A stretch of DNA of 5,993 nt, from contig JAEDOJ010000100.1 of NCBI GenBank assembly GCA_016302015.1, positions 1-5,993 on the forward strand. The letters run 5' to 3'. The notes below the pieces were generated by a model. The model worked only from the letters and a program-made list of their open reading frames with translations, had not been told where the DNA came from and ran no database searches. Made by a program: the position numbers and the translations under genes. Shown piece by piece: positions 5,388 to 5,993 of this stretch; positions within the stretch are counted from its first letter, which is position 1; each line of letters opens with the position of its first letter. The DNA is from Oscillospiraceae bacterium (GTDB lineage Bacteria; Bacillota_A; Clostridia; Oscillospirales; Oscillospiraceae).

Positions 5388-5993
5388 GTCTTGGCGCCTT
5401 CTTTCTTGAGAGATTGTTTGAGATAGCGGCCGAACAGGCCGAGGAGGAATGCGACAAACGTCCGGGGACGGTAGTTCAATTGCCCGTCAAAGCGGACGGT
5501 GGAGGCTTCCCGGGTAAAATCGCAGCGGATGTTGACGGAACGTTTTTTGAATTTCATGGTATCCTCCAGCAGGGTCAGCAGAGGATAGACGGCGGCGCAG
5601 ACCGCACCGTAGGAAAAGGCGGCGTCGGCGGCGTCGCTGTCACCGACTACGATTTCCAACTCAAATTTGCGGAAAACTCCTTTTTTCACCACACCGAAGA
5701 TTCTGCCGAACAGGTCCCGCACTGCGGCGAAGACGCTGCCGATGGTTGCAACCAGACCGTTTTCGCTGATGGACTGTCTGGCCCTGGCGGCGGTGCTGAT
5801 CTCATCAAAGCCCAAAAAGGACAACAGGGTGGAAGCAGCGGAGCTCTTGGATTTTTTCTTCCCCTTCGGGGGAGCCGGCGCAGCTTCCTGCGTTGGCTCT
5901 CTGGGCGGCTTCTCGCTGTCCGCCAGGGTGAAAAACAGATATTTGACCCGGTACTGCAGCTCTGCCTCCGGATCATAGCGGAGGTAAATCCGC
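5384..5993 (-). CDS. DUF2953 domain protein, YtfI-like (partial, N-terminus off right edge)
   Basis: The frame stays open from the stop at 5384 to the right edge, giving 202 visible residues beginning RIYLRYDPEAELQYRVKYLF. That opening strand pair matches the early part of DUF2953 proteins, which usually begin with a membrane helix, so perhaps a few tens of residues are missing. A charged, proline- and lysine-rich linker (visible residues about 27-52) follows. The DUF2953 core comes next, with VVKKGVFRKFELEIVVGDSD, then AAFSYGAVCAAVYPLLTLLE, and a typical ending in DFTREASTVRFDGQLNYRPR. The last part, TFVAFLLGLFGRYLKQ, is hydrophobic and then basic and may contact the membrane. A TTG at 5822-5824 is an in-frame codon, not the start. 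Position directly before gerW is diagnostic. The function is unknown beyond its association with sporulation genes. Confidence 0.85.
   Translation of the reverse strand, partial: RIYLRYDPEAELQYRVKYLFFTLADSEKPPREPTQEAAPAPPKGKKKSKSSAASTLLSFLGFDEISTAARARQSISENGLVATIGSVFAAVRDLFGRIFGVVKKGVFRKFELEIVVGDSDAADAAFSYGAVCAAVYPLLTLLEDTMKFKKRSVNIRCDFTREASTVRFDGQLNYRPRTFVAFLLGLFGRYLKQSLKKEGAKT

Noticed and set aside
4557..5426. Plus-strand open frame of 289 codons spanning the GTPase N-terminus and gerW
   Set aside because: It lies antisense across two convincing genes and their junction, with no protein family resemblance.
5384..5824. A complete 146-codon gene starting at TTG 5824
   Set aside because: The same frame continues open upstream to the window edge and encodes recognisable DUF2953 sequence, so the TTG is internal.

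Overview
The window reads as chromosomal DNA from a spore-forming, moderately GC-rich Clostridia member (Bacillota), probably from the Oscillospiraceae/Ruminococcaceae side. The grounds are a GerW (YtfJ) sporulation gene next to a DUF2953 gene, strong AGGAGG-type ribosome binding sites, compact coding, and a TetM-like GTPase/NYN fusion of a type I associate with gut Clostridia. The taxonomic placement is inference. All five genes are on the minus strand, so transcription runs right to left.

In transcription order, the right edge (5993 to 5384) holds the 3' part of a DUF2953 gene whose start lies outside the window. It overlaps gerW (5387-5001) by four bases. Three bases later begins an 860-residue protein (4997-2415) that joins a TetM/EF-G-like ribosomal GTPase to a C-terminal YacP/Rae1-like NYN nuclease domain. 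Fourteen bases further on, behind a strong ribosome binding site, is a 451-residue amidohydrolase best matched to 8-oxoguanine deaminase (2400-1045). A 12-bp hairpin terminator (1016-1042) closes the unit. The four genes have no room for promoters between them and look like one operon.

A short intergenic stretch (891-1044) carries the terminator and a well-formed sigma-A-type promoter for the last gene. This is a CofE-like (F420-0:L-glutamate ligase family) protein starting at 890 and cut by the left edge. It is probably a separate transcription unit.

The most interesting element is the GTPase-nuclease fusion. It places an A-site-entering translation-factor scaffold and an NYN domain of the kind used by Rae1, which cuts mRNA in the ribosomal A site, on one chain. 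Its domain IV tip loop does not resemble the tetracycline-dislodging loop of Tet(M), so a housekeeping or stress role in ribosome surveillance is more plausible than drug resistance. The tight linkage to gerW and to an oxidised-purine deaminase is suggestive, but the functional connection is unproven. I saw no mobile elements, CRISPR arrays, tRNAs or rRNAs.
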